Shown one piece after another: positions 25,472-34,683 of a stretch of DNA of 64,000 nucleotides. Source of the DNA: Sedimentisphaera salicampi (GTDB taxonomy: Bacteria; Planctomycetota; Phycisphaerae; Sedimentisphaerales; Sedimentisphaeraceae); contig NZ_CP021023.1 in NCBI RefSeq assembly GCF_002117005.1, positions 992,001 through 1,056,000 of the forward strand. The letters run 5' to 3'. A model generated the notes under the pieces. The model made no database searches. It was not told the DNA's origin and saw nothing but the letters and a program-made list of their open reading frames with translations. The translations under genes were made by a program, and so were the position numbers. How positions within the stretch are numbered: position 1 is the first letter of the stretch; each line of letters opens with the position of its first letter.

Positions 25472-27682
25472 ATGAAGATAAAGAAAGCTCTGCAAATATT
25501 TACAATGCTTCTACTGCTTACTGCAAGCGGAGAGAGGCATTTTGCGTTTGCTGATGAAGAAAATGAAAAGCTGGAAATATATAAATCTACCCTGAGCTCT
25601 GACAAAGAGCCTCAGATGAGGGCTTCCGCAGCAAAGCAGATACTTCTCAGCAACCAGCAGAAAGAAGCATTAGAAATTATCAAACAGGTTTTCAGCTCAG
25701 GCAGCCCTGAATCTCAGCAGGCAGTTCTGCAGGCAATAGAAAACAGAGACACTTGGGAGAAGAAACTCCCCCGCCGGCAAGAATACGTCAATATAGTTGT
25801 AAACTTCCTTTCATCAAGCGATGCGGCTATGGCACAGCAGGCTGCTCAGAGCCTTTCAGGCTTTGGTTACACAGAGTACGGAGAAAAACTCAAGGAAAAA
25901 CTGCTCTCTGAAGACACAAGCAAAAAGGGCAAGCTGAACCTTCTGCACACATTATCTTTAAACCTCACAGAGAAGAAGGCTGTTGAGACGATGATTGCTG
26001 CGCTGGATTTGAAAGACAAAGAAGTAGCAAAGAAAGCAGCAGAAATACTTCAGGGCTGGGCTCCTGAAGAGGATAACAGCAAGGTATGGGAAGAGTACAT
26101 AAAAGAACTCAAAGAAAAGAGCCCTGAACAGTTAATCGAAAACAAACTCAAAGCCCAGAACAAAACGATAAAAGAGCTCGAAAACTACAGCGGCAGACTG
26201 AAAAACGAGCTGCTCGACACCCTAAACAGGCTCTACGACAGCACCAAAGAGACTGAGCAGAAGGTGGCTTTGATCATAGAAAAGCTTGAGAGCCCAAACT
26301 TCAATGTAAGGCTCTGGGCTGTTCGTAAAGCAGAGCAGTGGCGCAGCAATGCGGAAGTGCCCGATCAGATAAAGGAAAAACTCAAAACACTCATTTCGGA
26401 CGAGAAGGCACAGCTTCGCAAAGCCACAGCCGAGCTTATGGTTTATCTGGCTGAGTGCAATCCTTCTCAGGAGCTGTACACCCAGCTGCAGCGGGAAACA
26501 AATCCCGAGGCAAAACTCGCACAGTTTGAAGCCTTAACTGAGAGCTGCTATTTTGGTCTTCTCCAGTCTTCTGAGGTTAAGGTAGAGCCGAAGGTGCGGG
26601 TTTTTGCTCTGAATACAGCAAGAAATATGATCCAGAACGGAAACCGCACGCAGGTTCTCTCGGCAGTGGAATCCATAAGGAAACTGCTCGACAGAAACGG
26701 CATAAGCGAAGAGGAAACACGGGCATACTTCAAGGCGATTCTAAAAAAATATCAGTCTGTTGTTACAGAAAACCAGAATTATGCAGCAGAGATCCTCGAA
26801 CGTTCAGCGGGTCTTTTCGCCCAGAACGCTCATTACCGCTCTATCGCTGTGAAACTCTTTGAGCCTGCTTTGAGCCAGACGCTCTCCAGCAAGAACGACA
26901 AACTTCTCAGTGCGGCAATATCCTGCCTTGAGGTTATAAGCAAGTCTGATCTGCTCCAGAAGATCCGCAGCGCCGAGCTTTACAATAGGTCAGAGCAGAT
27001 ACTATCCAAATCACTTCAGATAGCCTCTCAGGCCGGCAACGGCAAGGACGTTAAATGGATAGAAAGCAAGATAAAGCAAATGCCCGAGCAGGCAGCAGAT
27101 GCCCTTAAAAGCATAATGAAAAGAACAGACGGGAAGGTTTCTGATACAGTTGTTTCTCATCTGCAGAGCTATGATATGCCTGAGAAAAAGAAGGCTGAAC
27201 TGCTTGAGGCTGCGATGCAGAAAAACAACCTTTCCATTGGATCTTTCAAAACAGCTGCCAATGCCCTTTATTCCAGAAATATGCATCAGCAGGCTGCTGT
27301 TTGCTACAGAAAGCTTATGTCAGCGGACACCCTTTCTCCCGAGCAGCAGAACAGGGCTTTGAACGTATTTGCGAAGATAAAGGATTATTCAGGCTTCAGC
27401 GAAGTGCTAAAGCTGGTTATAAGCAGGACAGATTTCACAAAAGACTCGCAGGCACATAAGCTAACCCTCTCTCTGCTGAACGATAAAGAAATCAGCAAGG
27501 AAAATAAGGCCGCATTCCTTGAGAAACTGAGCACTATACCTGCAACAGGCAAGCCTGAATGGAAAAAATTCCTCGATTCACTGACTCCCGAAAAAGAAGA
27601 GCAAAAAAAGGAACCGAAAAAACAAAGCAAGCCTTCTGAGCCTGATAAGGACAAAAACCAGCAAAAAGAAAAGCAGAAATAA
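25472..27682 (+). CDS. Exported HEAT/ARM-like helical repeat protein, function unknown
   Basis: 736 residues. An N-terminal signal-like segment (KKALQIFTMLLLLTASGERH) is followed by a long all-helical body with HEAT-like pairs. Examples are the segments QMRASAAKQILLSNQQKEAL, SPESQQAVLQAIENRD, AAMAQQAAQSLSGFGY and NFNVRLWAVRKAEQWRSNAE. The C-terminal 40 residues are a low-complexity Lys/Glu/Gln/Pro tail. HEAT-repeat proteins are protein-binding scaffolds. No catalytic motif is visible, and no specific family is recognised. No good ribosome binding site precedes the ATG at 25472, so the start is less certain than usual. Confidence 0.7.
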   Translation: MKIKKALQIFTMLLLLTASGERHFAFADEENEKLEIYKSTLSSDKEPQMRASAAKQILLSNQQKEALEIIKQVFSSGSPESQQAVLQAIENRDTWEKKLPRRQEYVNIVVNFLSSSDAAMAQQAAQSLSGFGYTEYGEKLKEKLLSEDTSKKGKLNLLHTLSLNLTEKKAVETMIAALDLKDKEVAKKAAEILQGWAPEEDNSKVWEEYIKELKEKSPEQLIENKLKAQNKTIKELENYSGRLKNELLDTLNRLYDSTKETEQKVALIIEKLESPNFNVRLWAVRKAEQWRSNAEVPDQIKEKLKTLISDEKAQLRKATAELMVYLAECNPSQELYTQLQRETNPEAKLAQFEALTESCYFGLLQSSEVKVEPKVRVFALNTARNMIQNGNRTQVLSAVESIRKLLDRNGISEEETRAYFKAILKKYQSVVTENQNYAAEILERSAGLFAQNAHYRSIAVKLFEPALSQTLSSKNDKLLSAAISCLEVISKSDLLQKIRSAELYNRSEQILSKSLQIASQAGNGKDVKWIESKIKQMPEQAADALKSIMKRTDGKVSDTVVSHLQSYDMPEKKKAELLEAAMQKNNLSIGSFKTAANALYSRNMHQQAAVCYRKLMSADTLSPEQQNRALNVFAKIKDYSGFSEVLKLVISRTDFTKDSQAHKLTLSLLNDKEISKENKAAFLEKLSTIPATGKPEWKKFLDSLTPEKEEQKKEPKKQSKPSEPDKDKNQQKEKQK

Positions 27683-27684
27683 AC

Positions 27685-27737
27685 AAAAACGGCAAAAAAT
27701 TTAAAAATAACAGTTTTTAAACTTGATTGCCGTTTTT
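27685..27737 (+). terminator. Possible terminator after the HEAT-like gene
   Basis: AAAAACGGCA (27685-27694) can pair with TGCCGTTTTT (27728-27737), with an inner TTAAAAA/TTTTTAA hairpin. The right arm ends in a T run. It overlaps the -35 region of the trp promoter, so the two signals share sequence. Confidence 0.45.
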
Positions 27738-27750
27738 ATTTTAATATGAT
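27723..27750 (+). promoter_or_regulatory. trp operon promoter
   Basis: TTGATT (27723-27728), a 16-nt spacer and TATGAT (27745-27750). Transcription would begin near 27757, about 29 nt before the leader peptide ATG. Confidence 0.6.
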
Positions 27751-27785
27751 GTTTCTGTAAATAGAAACGAAAAGGAAAAATTTTT

Positions 27786-27839
27786 ATGATTACATGTGCA
27801 TACAACAGCTTTTACTGGTGCTGGCTTCCTGAGAAATGA
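27786..27839 (+). CDS. trpL: trp operon leader peptide
   Basis: A 17-codon frame, MITCAYNSFYWCWLPEK, is followed by TGA. Trp codons stand at residues 11 and 13 (27816-27818 and 27822-27824), a density far above chance in a 17-residue peptide. AAAGGAAAAA precedes the ATG. It lies between the trp promoter and a terminator immediately ahead of trpE. Its stop codon overlaps the left arm of the antiterminator, the arrangement expected of a ribosome-sensing attenuator. Confidence 0.88.
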   Translation: MITCAYNSFYWCWLPEK

Positions 27840-27917
27840 GAGAAGCTTCCGGAAAAGTTGTGCACTTAAAAAAGGTATTTAAGCCGTAAGCTCTCTCAAA
27901 GTTTACGGCTTTTTTTG
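27838..27917 (+). promoter_or_regulatory. trp attenuator: antiterminator and terminator
   Basis: Terminator: AAGCCGTAAGCT (27881-27892) pairs with AGTTTACGGCTT (27900-27911) around CTCTCAA, followed by Ts to 27917. Antiterminator: GAGAGAAGCTT (27838-27848) pairs with AAGCTCTCTC (27888-27897) with one bulged A. It occupies the left arm of the terminator, so the two are mutually exclusive. A ribosome stalled on the Trp codons ending at 27824 leaves 27838 onward free and favours read-through. One that reaches the stop at 27837-27839 covers it and favours termination. The logic matches the E. coli trp and his attenuators. Confidence 0.88.
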
Positions 27918-27951
27918 TTAAATTTAGAAAAGATTTGAAGGTTATATTAAA

Positions 27952-29448
27952 ATGAATTTAGACAAGTTCCCCGATTTCGATGAGTTTAAGAAGCAGTTTG
28001 CAGAAAACAGCGTGGGAGTGGTATGTTCGGAATTTCTTGCTGATATGGAGACGCCTGTATCTCTGTTCGCAAAACTTTACGACGCCTACCAAGGGCGGAT
28101 TTTCCTGCTCGAGAGCGTTGAAGGCGGAGATCGCTGGGGCAAATACAGCTTCATAGGCATAGGCGTTCACAAGAAGGTGGAGGTGTTTGCTGAAAACGTT
28201 GTGATCACAGGCACGAGCGGCAAGGAAACCATCGCCCATGAAGGCCGGCCTTTTGATGTTCTGCGGAAGATTTCATCAGAGTATAATCTTGCACATATCA
28301 GCAGAATTGAAAGGATGCCAGCCGGCCTGGTGGGATATATGAACTACGAGATGGTGAGCTTCTTTGAAAAAATCCCCAACAAGCTCGAAAAAGATAAGTC
28401 AATTGCTTGTTTTGTAGTGCCGGAGGTGATTATATCTTTCGATAATTCAAAACACACCTCAATATGCGCCGCCCTCGCCTTCAAAGAAGAGGTCTCCGAT
28501 CCGAAGCAAGCCTATAAGCAGGCCGCTGATAAGGTAATCTCGGTAAGGCATATGCTTCAAACCCCGGCAGTTTCCACAATAGCCAAGGACGACGGGGATT
28601 TCTCAGTGAAGCCGACCTGCGGCAAAGAAGAATTTATGGAAAAGGTGGAGAAGGTTAAGGAGCATATAGCAGAAGGCGATATAATTCAGGCTGTGATATC
28701 GCACCCCTTTATATGTGAACACCGGGTCAGTCCGCTCTCGCTTTACAGGGCACAGCGTTATATTAACCCCTCGCCTTATATGTTCTTCATCGATATAGAT
28801 GAGAGAACCCTTGTGGGCTCATCCCCTGAAACGATGGTTCGCCTTGAAAACGATAAGGCTTTTCTGAAGCCGATTGCAGGCACGAGAAAAAGAGGAGCAA
28901 GCCAGCAGCAAGACCGCAAACTCGCCGATGAACTGCTAAAAGACGAGAAAGAACGTGCTGAGCACCTGATGCTTGTGGACCTCGGCAGGAACGACCTCGG
29001 ACGAATCGCCCAAACCGGCACCGTTCAGGTAACGGACCTGATGATAGTGGAGCGGTATTCGCACGTTATGCACCTTGTATCGAATGTTGAGTGCAATATC
29101 AGGCAGCAGAAAGACTGCTTCGACCTCATCCGTGCTGCCTTTCCCGCAGGAACGCTCTCAGGAGCTCCGAAGGTTCGGGCGATGGAGATTATCGGCGAGA
29201 TGGAAGAGGAGCCCAGAGGCCCATACGGCGGCTGCGCAGGCTATATCTCATTCAACGGGGATATGGATATGGCTATTACGATACGAACTGCTGTTGTGGA
29301 AAAAGATAAGGTTACAGTACAGGCAGGGGCAGGAATAGTGGCAGATTCAGATCCCGAGAGCGAATATATCGAAACAGTTAATAAATCTATGTCTATCCAG
29401 AGAGCTCTAACTTTCATAGAGGAAGTTATGCTCCCGGGAAGCCATTAA
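27952..29448 (+). CDS. trpE: Anthranilate synthase component I
   Basis: 498 residues, the normal length. The N-terminal domain has FLLESVEGGDRWGKYSFIG, the LLES feedback-binding motif for tryptophan. The catalytic domain shows EGDIIQAVISHPF, SPYMFFIDID, GSSPETMVRL, KPIAGTRKRG, EHLMLVDLGRNDLGR, FPAGTLSGAPKVRAM and AGAGIVADSDPESEY. It makes anthranilate from chorismate with ammonia delivered by TrpG. It is the first structural gene of the operon, 34 nt beyond the attenuator terminator; trpG starts 24 nt after it. Confidence 0.96.
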   Translation: MNLDKFPDFDEFKKQFAENSVGVVCSEFLADMETPVSLFAKLYDAYQGRIFLLESVEGGDRWGKYSFIGIGVHKKVEVFAENVVITGTSGKETIAHEGRPFDVLRKISSEYNLAHISRIERMPAGLVGYMNYEMVSFFEKIPNKLEKDKSIACFVVPEVIISFDNSKHTSICAALAFKEEVSDPKQAYKQAADKVISVRHMLQTPAVSTIAKDDGDFSVKPTCGKEEFMEKVEKVKEHIAEGDIIQAVISHPFICEHRVSPLSLYRAQRYINPSPYMFFIDIDERTLVGSSPETMVRLENDKAFLKPIAGTRKRGASQQQDRKLADELLKDEKERAEHLMLVDLGRNDLGRIAQTGTVQVTDLMIVERYSHVMHLVSNVECNIRQQKDCFDLIRAAFPAGTLSGAPKVRAMEIIGEMEEEPRGPYGGCAGYISFNGDMDMAITIRTAVVEKDKVTVQAGAGIVADSDPESEYIETVNKSMSIQRALTFIEEVMLPGSH

Positions 29449-29472
29449 TTAATAGAAAAGAAAGGCTGAGCA

Positions 29473-30093
29473 ATGATACTTCTAATAGATAATTACGACT
29501 CATTCACCTATAATCTTGAGCAGTATCTCAGGGAGCTTGAGGCGGAAACTGCGGTTTACAGAAACGACGCCCTTACCTGCCCTGAGATAGAGAAGATGAA
29601 TCCTGAGGCAATAGTAATATCACCCGGGCCGGGAAGGCCGTCTCATGCGGGAATTTCCGTTGAAACGGTAAAAAAATTCAGCGGAAAGATTCCGATTCTG
29701 GGGGTTTGTCTTGGTCATCAGGCTATTGCTGAGGCATTTGGCGGAAAGATAATACGCGCGGGAAAAATTATGCACGGAAAAACCTCCGAGATAACAAACG
29801 ATGCCAAGGGAATATTCTCCGGCTTCAAGAAACCATTCAGGGCGATGAGATATCATTCGCTCGTGGTTGACCGAGATTCGCTGCCGGAAGAGCTGGTGAT
29901 AACCGCTGAGAGCGAAGACGGTGAGATTATGGGGCTTCGCCATAGAAGCCACTTCACCGAAGGCGTGCAGTTTCATCCGGAATCGATAATGAGTCCGCAC
30001 GGCAAAAGGATGCTGCGGAATTTTATAAATCAGGCCAAACTGCTCACCGATAAAGACGGCGGGGCAGGCAGATTCGCCGAGGCATTAATTTAA
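29473..30093 (+). CDS. trpG: Anthranilate synthase glutamine amidotransferase component
   Basis: 206 residues, class I glutamine amidotransferase. The N-terminus is MILLIDNYDSFTYNLEQYL. The oxyanion region is SPGPGRPSHAG. The nucleophile is Cys79 in GVCLGHQAI. The His/Glu pair is in GVQFHPESI. The MRYHSLVVDR segment is typical of TrpG/PabA, and it may also serve folate synthesis if no separate pabA exists. It supplies ammonia to TrpE. Confidence 0.95.
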   Translation: MILLIDNYDSFTYNLEQYLRELEAETAVYRNDALTCPEIEKMNPEAIVISPGPGRPSHAGISVETVKKFSGKIPILGVCLGHQAIAEAFGGKIIRAGKIMHGKTSEITNDAKGIFSGFKKPFRAMRYHSLVVDRDSLPEELVITAESEDGEIMGLRHRSHFTEGVQFHPESIMSPHGKRMLRNFINQAKLLTDKDGGAGRFAEALI

Positions 30094-30106
30094 GGGAGAT
30101 TGAACG

Positions 30107-31111
30107 ATGATTTCTGATGTACTGAATAATTTAATTGCAAAGAACGATTTATCCCGCAGGCAGGTTGCAGAGCTTTTCGATCATATGCTCTCAGGCGATC
30201 TTACCGGCTCTCAGACGGGAGCTCTGATTATGGGACTTGCCTGCAAGGGGGTATCATTTGAAGAGCTGGCTGGAGCCGCCTCGGCTATGCGTGCTAAGGC
30301 GAGAAAGATGCAGCTTACCGCCTCTAACCATATAGACACCTGCGGGACAGGCGGAGACAGCCTAGGCACGTTCAACATCTCCACCGCCACTGCCTTCGTT
30401 GCCGCCGGAGCGGGGGTAAGCGTTGCCAAGCACGGTAACAGGAGCGTTTCAAGCAAATGCGGGAGCGCAGATGTCCTTGAAGCCTTCGGGGTTAATCTGG
30501 ACGTGGAGCCTGAAATTGTGGCCGATGCTGTGGACACGATCGGGATAGGATTTCTCTTTGCGCCAAAGTTTCACTCGTCAATGAAACACGCCGCCGGCCC
30601 GAGAAAAGAACTCGGGATAAGAAGCATATTCAATATGCTTGGGCCTCTTACCAATCCTGCGGGCACAAGACGCCAGCTTCTGGGCGTGTTTGCACCGGAG
30701 CTTACAGAGATGTTCGCAAACGCCTTGAATCTGCTGGGTTCCCAGAGGGCATTTATCGTCCACGGCAATGACGGGCTCGATGAGATCTCCGTATGCGATT
30801 CCACCCGCATAAGCGAGCTGAACAATGGGACAGTGAAGACATATGAGCTTTATCCGGATATCTATTTCGGAAGCTATGCAGAACCCGAATCACTGAAAGG
30901 CGGTGATGTGCAGCAGAATGCTGAGATAATAGACGATATTTTTTCAGGCAGTAAGAGCCCTGCAAGGGATGTTGTGGTAATAAATGCGGCTTTCGCAATC
31001 ACTGCGGGCGGAGAGGCCGAAGGGATAGAGGAAGGAATCAAAATTGCTGAAGAGGTTATCGATCAGGGCAAGGCCAAGAATAAACTGAAAGAACTGGCGG
31101 AGTTTGCATAA
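30107..31111 (+). CDS. trpD: Anthranilate phosphoribosyltransferase
   Basis: 334 residues. Family motifs are DTCGTGGDSLGTFNISTATA (PRPP/Mg binding), AKHGNRSVSSKCGSADVLEA, FAPKFHSSMKHAAGPRKELG and FNMLGPLTNPA. It transfers phosphoribose to anthranilate. AAGGGAG lies 8 nt before the ATG. Its stop overlaps the trpC start (TAATG). Confidence 0.95.
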   Translation: MISDVLNNLIAKNDLSRRQVAELFDHMLSGDLTGSQTGALIMGLACKGVSFEELAGAASAMRAKARKMQLTASNHIDTCGTGGDSLGTFNISTATAFVAAGAGVSVAKHGNRSVSSKCGSADVLEAFGVNLDVEPEIVADAVDTIGIGFLFAPKFHSSMKHAAGPRKELGIRSIFNMLGPLTNPAGTRRQLLGVFAPELTEMFANALNLLGSQRAFIVHGNDGLDEISVCDSTRISELNNGTVKTYELYPDIYFGSYAEPESLKGGDVQQNAEIIDDIFSGSKSPARDVVVINAAFAITAGGEAEGIEEGIKIAEEVIDQGKAKNKLKELAEFA

Positions 31112-31911
31112 TGAAAACAGAGCAGAGAAACATATTAGCGGAGATTGTGGAAAGGCGGCTTGAGCTTGTTGCGCAAGACAAGCAAAACAGGCCGATTGAA
31201 TCTATAAAGGCGGAGATTGATTCCGACAGACCCAAGAGACGTTTCTTCAGGGCACTGAAACAGGACTTTGATGCAATAAATATAATCGCTGAGATCAAAC
31301 GCCGATCTCCTTCCAAGGGAATTATTAAAGAAAGCGTTGATACTGCTCAAACCGCAAGGACCTATGAAGAAGGCGGGGCATGTGCAATATCCGTGCTTAC
31401 AGAACCGGACTACTTCAACGGCTCGCTTGAAGACCTGCGCAGCGTGAAACAGGCTTCAACGCTTCCCGTTCTGCGTAAGGATTTCATCGTAACAGAGTAT
31501 CAGATATATGAATCTGCCGCAGCTAAGGCAGATGCAATACTGCTTATTGTGGGTTGTCTGGAAGACAAGCAGCTCTCAGAATACTACCACATAGCGAGGG
31601 AAATCGGGCTTGATGTGTTGGTAGAAATCCACGACGAGGCCGAACTTAGCCGGATCTCCGATATAGACCCGAGAATTGTAGGCATAAACAACCGAAACCT
31701 CAAAACTTTTGAAACCAGCGTATCAAACGCTATATCTCTGGCCTCAAAACTCGAGAGATACCAGCTTCCGGTTGCCCTGAGCGGGATCAACACGATAGCA
31801 GATGTGCAGCTTTCAAAAAATTACGGAATATCAAATTTCCTGATAGGAGAAAGCATTATGCGAAGCAGCAGCCCTGTGGAATTTATAAGAGAGCTCAGGG
31901 GGAAGCAGTGA
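31111..31911 (+). CDS. trpC: Indole-3-glycerol phosphate synthase
   Basis: 266 residues, TIM-barrel. Motifs are NIIAEIKRRSPSKGII, ISVLTEPDYFNGSLEDL, LPVLRKDFIVTEYQI, DVLVEIHDEAEL, VGINNRNLKTF and ALSGINTIADVQ. Monofunctional, not fused to TrpF. It starts within the trpD stop and ends overlapping the GTG of trpF. Confidence 0.95.
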   Translation: MKTEQRNILAEIVERRLELVAQDKQNRPIESIKAEIDSDRPKRRFFRALKQDFDAINIIAEIKRRSPSKGIIKESVDTAQTARTYEEGGACAISVLTEPDYFNGSLEDLRSVKQASTLPVLRKDFIVTEYQIYESAAAKADAILLIVGCLEDKQLSEYYHIAREIGLDVLVEIHDEAELSRISDIDPRIVGINNRNLKTFETSVSNAISLASKLERYQLPVALSGINTIADVQLSKNYGISNFLIGESIMRSSSPVEFIRELRGKQ

Positions 31912-32579
31912 ATCTATCTGGATTGCAGGTAAAGATATGCGGGCTTACAAACCCTTGCGATGCAGTAAGATGCTTTGAATACGGAGCGTCTGCTGTGGGT
32001 GTTGTGTCCTACGAAAAGAGCCCGAGGTTCGTGGATTCGGCTCTGGCTAAGCAGATTAAGGAAGCAGCGGGGGAAAGGCCTGTTGTGGCAGTTACTGTAG
32101 ATAAAAGCCTTGAGCAAATAGAAGAGATTCACAGGGAAACAGGGATTAACTGGTTTCAGCTTCACGGCAGCGAGACGCCGGAATTTGCAAAACAGCTCCA
32201 AGAAAAGGGGCTGGGAGTAATCAAAAAGCTGAAGGCTTTTGAGGCAGCCATGGATCTTATTACAGAGAGATTCACAGGCTTTCCCCTTCTTCTGGAATCA
32301 GGCAGCGGCGAGCTTCCGGGCGGGAATGCTTTGGAATGGAACTGGGGGGATTCGAAGTGCATATCAGGCAAACGCCCGTTTCTCCTTGCAGGCGGGATAA
32401 ACGAAGAGAATCTCACGCAGGCAATAAGCGAGGCTTACCCGGACGGCATTGATCTTAGCAGTGCAGTGGAATCGAGCCCTGGAGTAAAGGATATGGGCAA
32501 GGTGAAGAGCCTTTTTGACACCCTCGGGAATGCAATGCAGGAAATTAAATACGAACGGAAAATAAAAAGGATCTTTTAG
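31908..32579 (+). CDS. trpF: Phosphoribosylanthranilate isomerase
   Basis: 223 residues from a GTG that overlaps the trpC stop (GTGA). Motifs are [58 protein letters not shown] and [14 protein letters not shown] followed by [16 protein letters not shown]. These are the usual TrpF TIM-barrel signatures, with catalytic Cys (KICG) and Asp. The C-terminal [12 protein letters not shown] extension is basic and slightly longer than usual. Confidence 0.92.
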   Translation: MNLSGLQVKICGLTNPCDAVRCFEYGASAVGVVSYEKSPRFVDSALAKQIKEAAGERPVVAVTVDKSLEQIEEIHRETGINWFQLHGSETPEFAKQLQEKGLGVIKKLKAFEAAMDLITERFTGFPLLLESGSGELPGGNALEWNWGDSKCISGKRPFLLAGGINEENLTQAISEAYPDGIDLSSAVESSPGVKDMGKVKSLFDTLGNAMQEIKYERKIKRIF

Positions 32580-32580
32580 A

Positions 32581-33777
32581 ATGAACAACAATTACAATTA
32601 TCCGGACAGCAGAGGTCATTTCGGCCAGTTCGGCGGGATGTACGTTGGCGAGACGCTTATGCCCGCTATCCTTGAACTGGACGAGGCGAGAAAAAAATAT
32701 ATGCAGAATGAAAGCTTCAAGAGCGAACTGTCGGAACTGCTTAAGAAATACGTGGGCAGGCCTTCGCCGCTTTATTTTGCCTCTCACCTGAGCGAATATG
32801 CTGGGGGAGCAAATATATACCTCAAACGCGAAGATCTCGTTCATACCGGCGCACACAAAATAAACAATACTATGGGGCAGGGACTGCTCGCAAAATATAT
32901 GAACAAGCGCAAGCTCATTGCTGAAACCGGCGCCGGCCAGCACGGCGTAGCTACTGCTACAGTAGCCGCCCTGCTGGGAATGGAGTGCAAGGTGTTTATG
33001 GGCAGGGAGGACATAAAACGACAGAAGCCCAACGTTGACAGAATGCGGCTTATGGGTGCTGAGGTGATTCAAGTTGACGGGGGGACAGGCACGCTCAAAG
33101 ACGCAATGAACGCCGCCCTTCGATACTGGACAACCGCCGTTGAAGATACGTTTTACGTTATCGGAACTGTTGCGGGGCCCCATCCTTATCCAATTCTCGT
33201 ACGCGATTTCCAGAAGGTTATCGGCGAGGAGGCTCGGGAGCAGATGCTCGAAGACACCGGAAAGCTGCCCGATTCAATCGTTGCCTGCATTGGCGGAGGC
33301 AGCAATGCGATGGGCATATTCTATCCCTTCCTTGCAGACGATAATATTGAGCTTGTAGGAGTTGAGGCTGCGGGCAGAGGGATCGAAACTGGTGAGCATG
33401 CGGCAAGCCTCACACACGGGTCTGTGGGAATTCTGCACGGGTCTAAGTCTTACGTGCTTCAGGATGAATACGGACAGATCAGCGAGGCCTATTCGGTATC
33501 AGCGGGGCTGGATTATCCCGGCGTAGGGCCTGAGCATGCCATACTGAAAGAAATCAGCAGGGCAAAATACGAAACAATCACCGACAGCGAAGCTATGGAC
33601 GCCTTCTGCCTGCTTTCGGAAAAGGAGGGGATTATCCCCGCTCTGGAGAGCTCGCATGCGATAAGCTATGCAGTTAAATACGCTGCCGAGCTGGGCAGGG
33701 GCAAAAATATGCTGGTAAACCTCTCCGGAAGAGGTGATAAAGACCTCACCAGCGCGATATCTATTCTTGGTATGTAG
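32581..33777 (+). CDS. trpB: Tryptophan synthase beta chain
   Basis: 398 residues, TrpB1 type. Motifs are [16 protein letters not shown], the PLP lysine in [45 protein letters not shown]-type sequence ([17 protein letters not shown]), [10 protein letters not shown] and the C-terminal [15 protein letters not shown] is 8 nt before the ATG, and the gene starts 1 nt after trpF ends. Confidence 0.97.
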   Translation: MNNNYNYPDSRGHFGQFGGMYVGETLMPAILELDEARKKYMQNESFKSELSELLKKYVGRPSPLYFASHLSEYAGGANIYLKREDLVHTGAHKINNTMGQGLLAKYMNKRKLIAETGAGQHGVATATVAALLGMECKVFMGREDIKRQKPNVDRMRLMGAEVIQVDGGTGTLKDAMNAALRYWTTAVEDTFYVIGTVAGPHPYPILVRDFQKVIGEEAREQMLEDTGKLPDSIVACIGGGSNAMGIFYPFLADDNIELVGVEAAGRGIETGEHAASLTHGSVGILHGSKSYVLQDEYGQISEAYSVSAGLDYPGVGPEHAILKEISRAKYETITDSEAMDAFCLLSEKEGIIPALESSHAISYAVKYAAELGRGKNMLVNLSGRGDKDLTSAISILGM

Positions 33778-33812
33778 CAGATAATAATAACAACACAGCT
33801 TTGGATAATAAA

Positions 33813-34625
33813 ATGAGCAGAATTAAAGACACCTTTACTAAACTCAAAAACGAAAATGCTAAAGCCCTTGTCGGCTTTATCACCGCAGGCGATCCGGATA
33901 TGGAAGGCTCGCTTGCTGTGGTATCGGAGATGTTCAATAACGGTCTTGATATACTCGAATTGGGCATTCCTTTCTCAGACCCCACCGCCGACGGCGATGT
34001 GATACAGCGGTCTTCTGCGAGATCCTTAAAGGCAGGGGCGAATCTGAGCAAAATACTCCAGATGACAGCAGCCTTGAGAGAGAATTACAATCAGCCGATT
34101 ATCATCTTCTCATATCTCAACCCAATCTACCGGTTTGGGTATGAAAGGTTTATCAAAGAGGCACTTGAGGCAGGGGCAGACGGTCTTCTGGCGGTTGATA
34201 TGCCGCATGAGGAATCAGAAGACTTCAAATCAATCAGGGATAAACATTCATCCGCAGAAGATTTTGCGCTGATTAAACTCGCCGCCCCCACAACCGATGA
34301 GGCAAGACTTGAAACAATATGCAAGGCAGGAGAGGGCTTTATTTATATGATCAACCGCGTGGGAATTACAGGAACAGGCGGGCTCGATCCCGAATCTGTT
34401 GCGGCGCACGCTGGCCAGATTAAACAGCATACAAAACTGCCTGTCTGCATGGGATTTGGAGTATCCTCGCCTGAGGATGCGGAGAAAATTGCATTTGCAG
34501 GGGATGGAGTAGTAGTGGGAAGCTTGTTTGAAAAAACTATCGAAAACAACTTAGACAAGGGAAAAGATTTTTATTCAAAAGCCGTGGGAAAAAAAGTGAA
34601 GGAACTGAAAATCCCGCTTCAATAA
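33813..34625 (+). CDS. trpA: Tryptophan synthase alpha chain
   Basis: 270 residues from the ATG at 33813 (GGA 8 nt upstream). An in-frame TTG at 33801 has no binding site and would add four residues. Motifs are LVGFITAGDPDMEGSL, LELGIPFSDPTADGDVIQ with the catalytic Glu and Asp, IIFSYLNPIYRFGYERF, GADGLLAVDMPHEES, RVGITGTGG and VCMGFGVSSPEDA. It is the last gene of the trp operon and is followed by a strong hairpin. Confidence 0.95.
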   Translation: MSRIKDTFTKLKNENAKALVGFITAGDPDMEGSLAVVSEMFNNGLDILELGIPFSDPTADGDVIQRSSARSLKAGANLSKILQMTAALRENYNQPIIIFSYLNPIYRFGYERFIKEALEAGADGLLAVDMPHEESEDFKSIRDKHSSAEDFALIKLAAPTTDEARLETICKAGEGFIYMINRVGITGTGGLDPESVAAHAGQIKQHTKLPVCMGFGVSSPEDAEKIAFAGDGVVVGSLFEKTIENNLDKGKDFYSKAVGKKVKELKIPLQ

Positions 34626-34640
34626 GAATTTCAGAGCATT

Positions 34641-34668
34641 AAAAAGCCCCTTGATTAAGGGGCTTTTA
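34641..34668. terminator. Bidirectional terminator between trpA and fabF
   Basis: AAAAGCCCCTT pairs with AAGGGGCTTTT around GATT. The A run on one side and T run on the other let it act for both convergent transcripts. Confidence 0.9.
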
Positions 34669-34683
34669 TTTTCAATACAAAAC

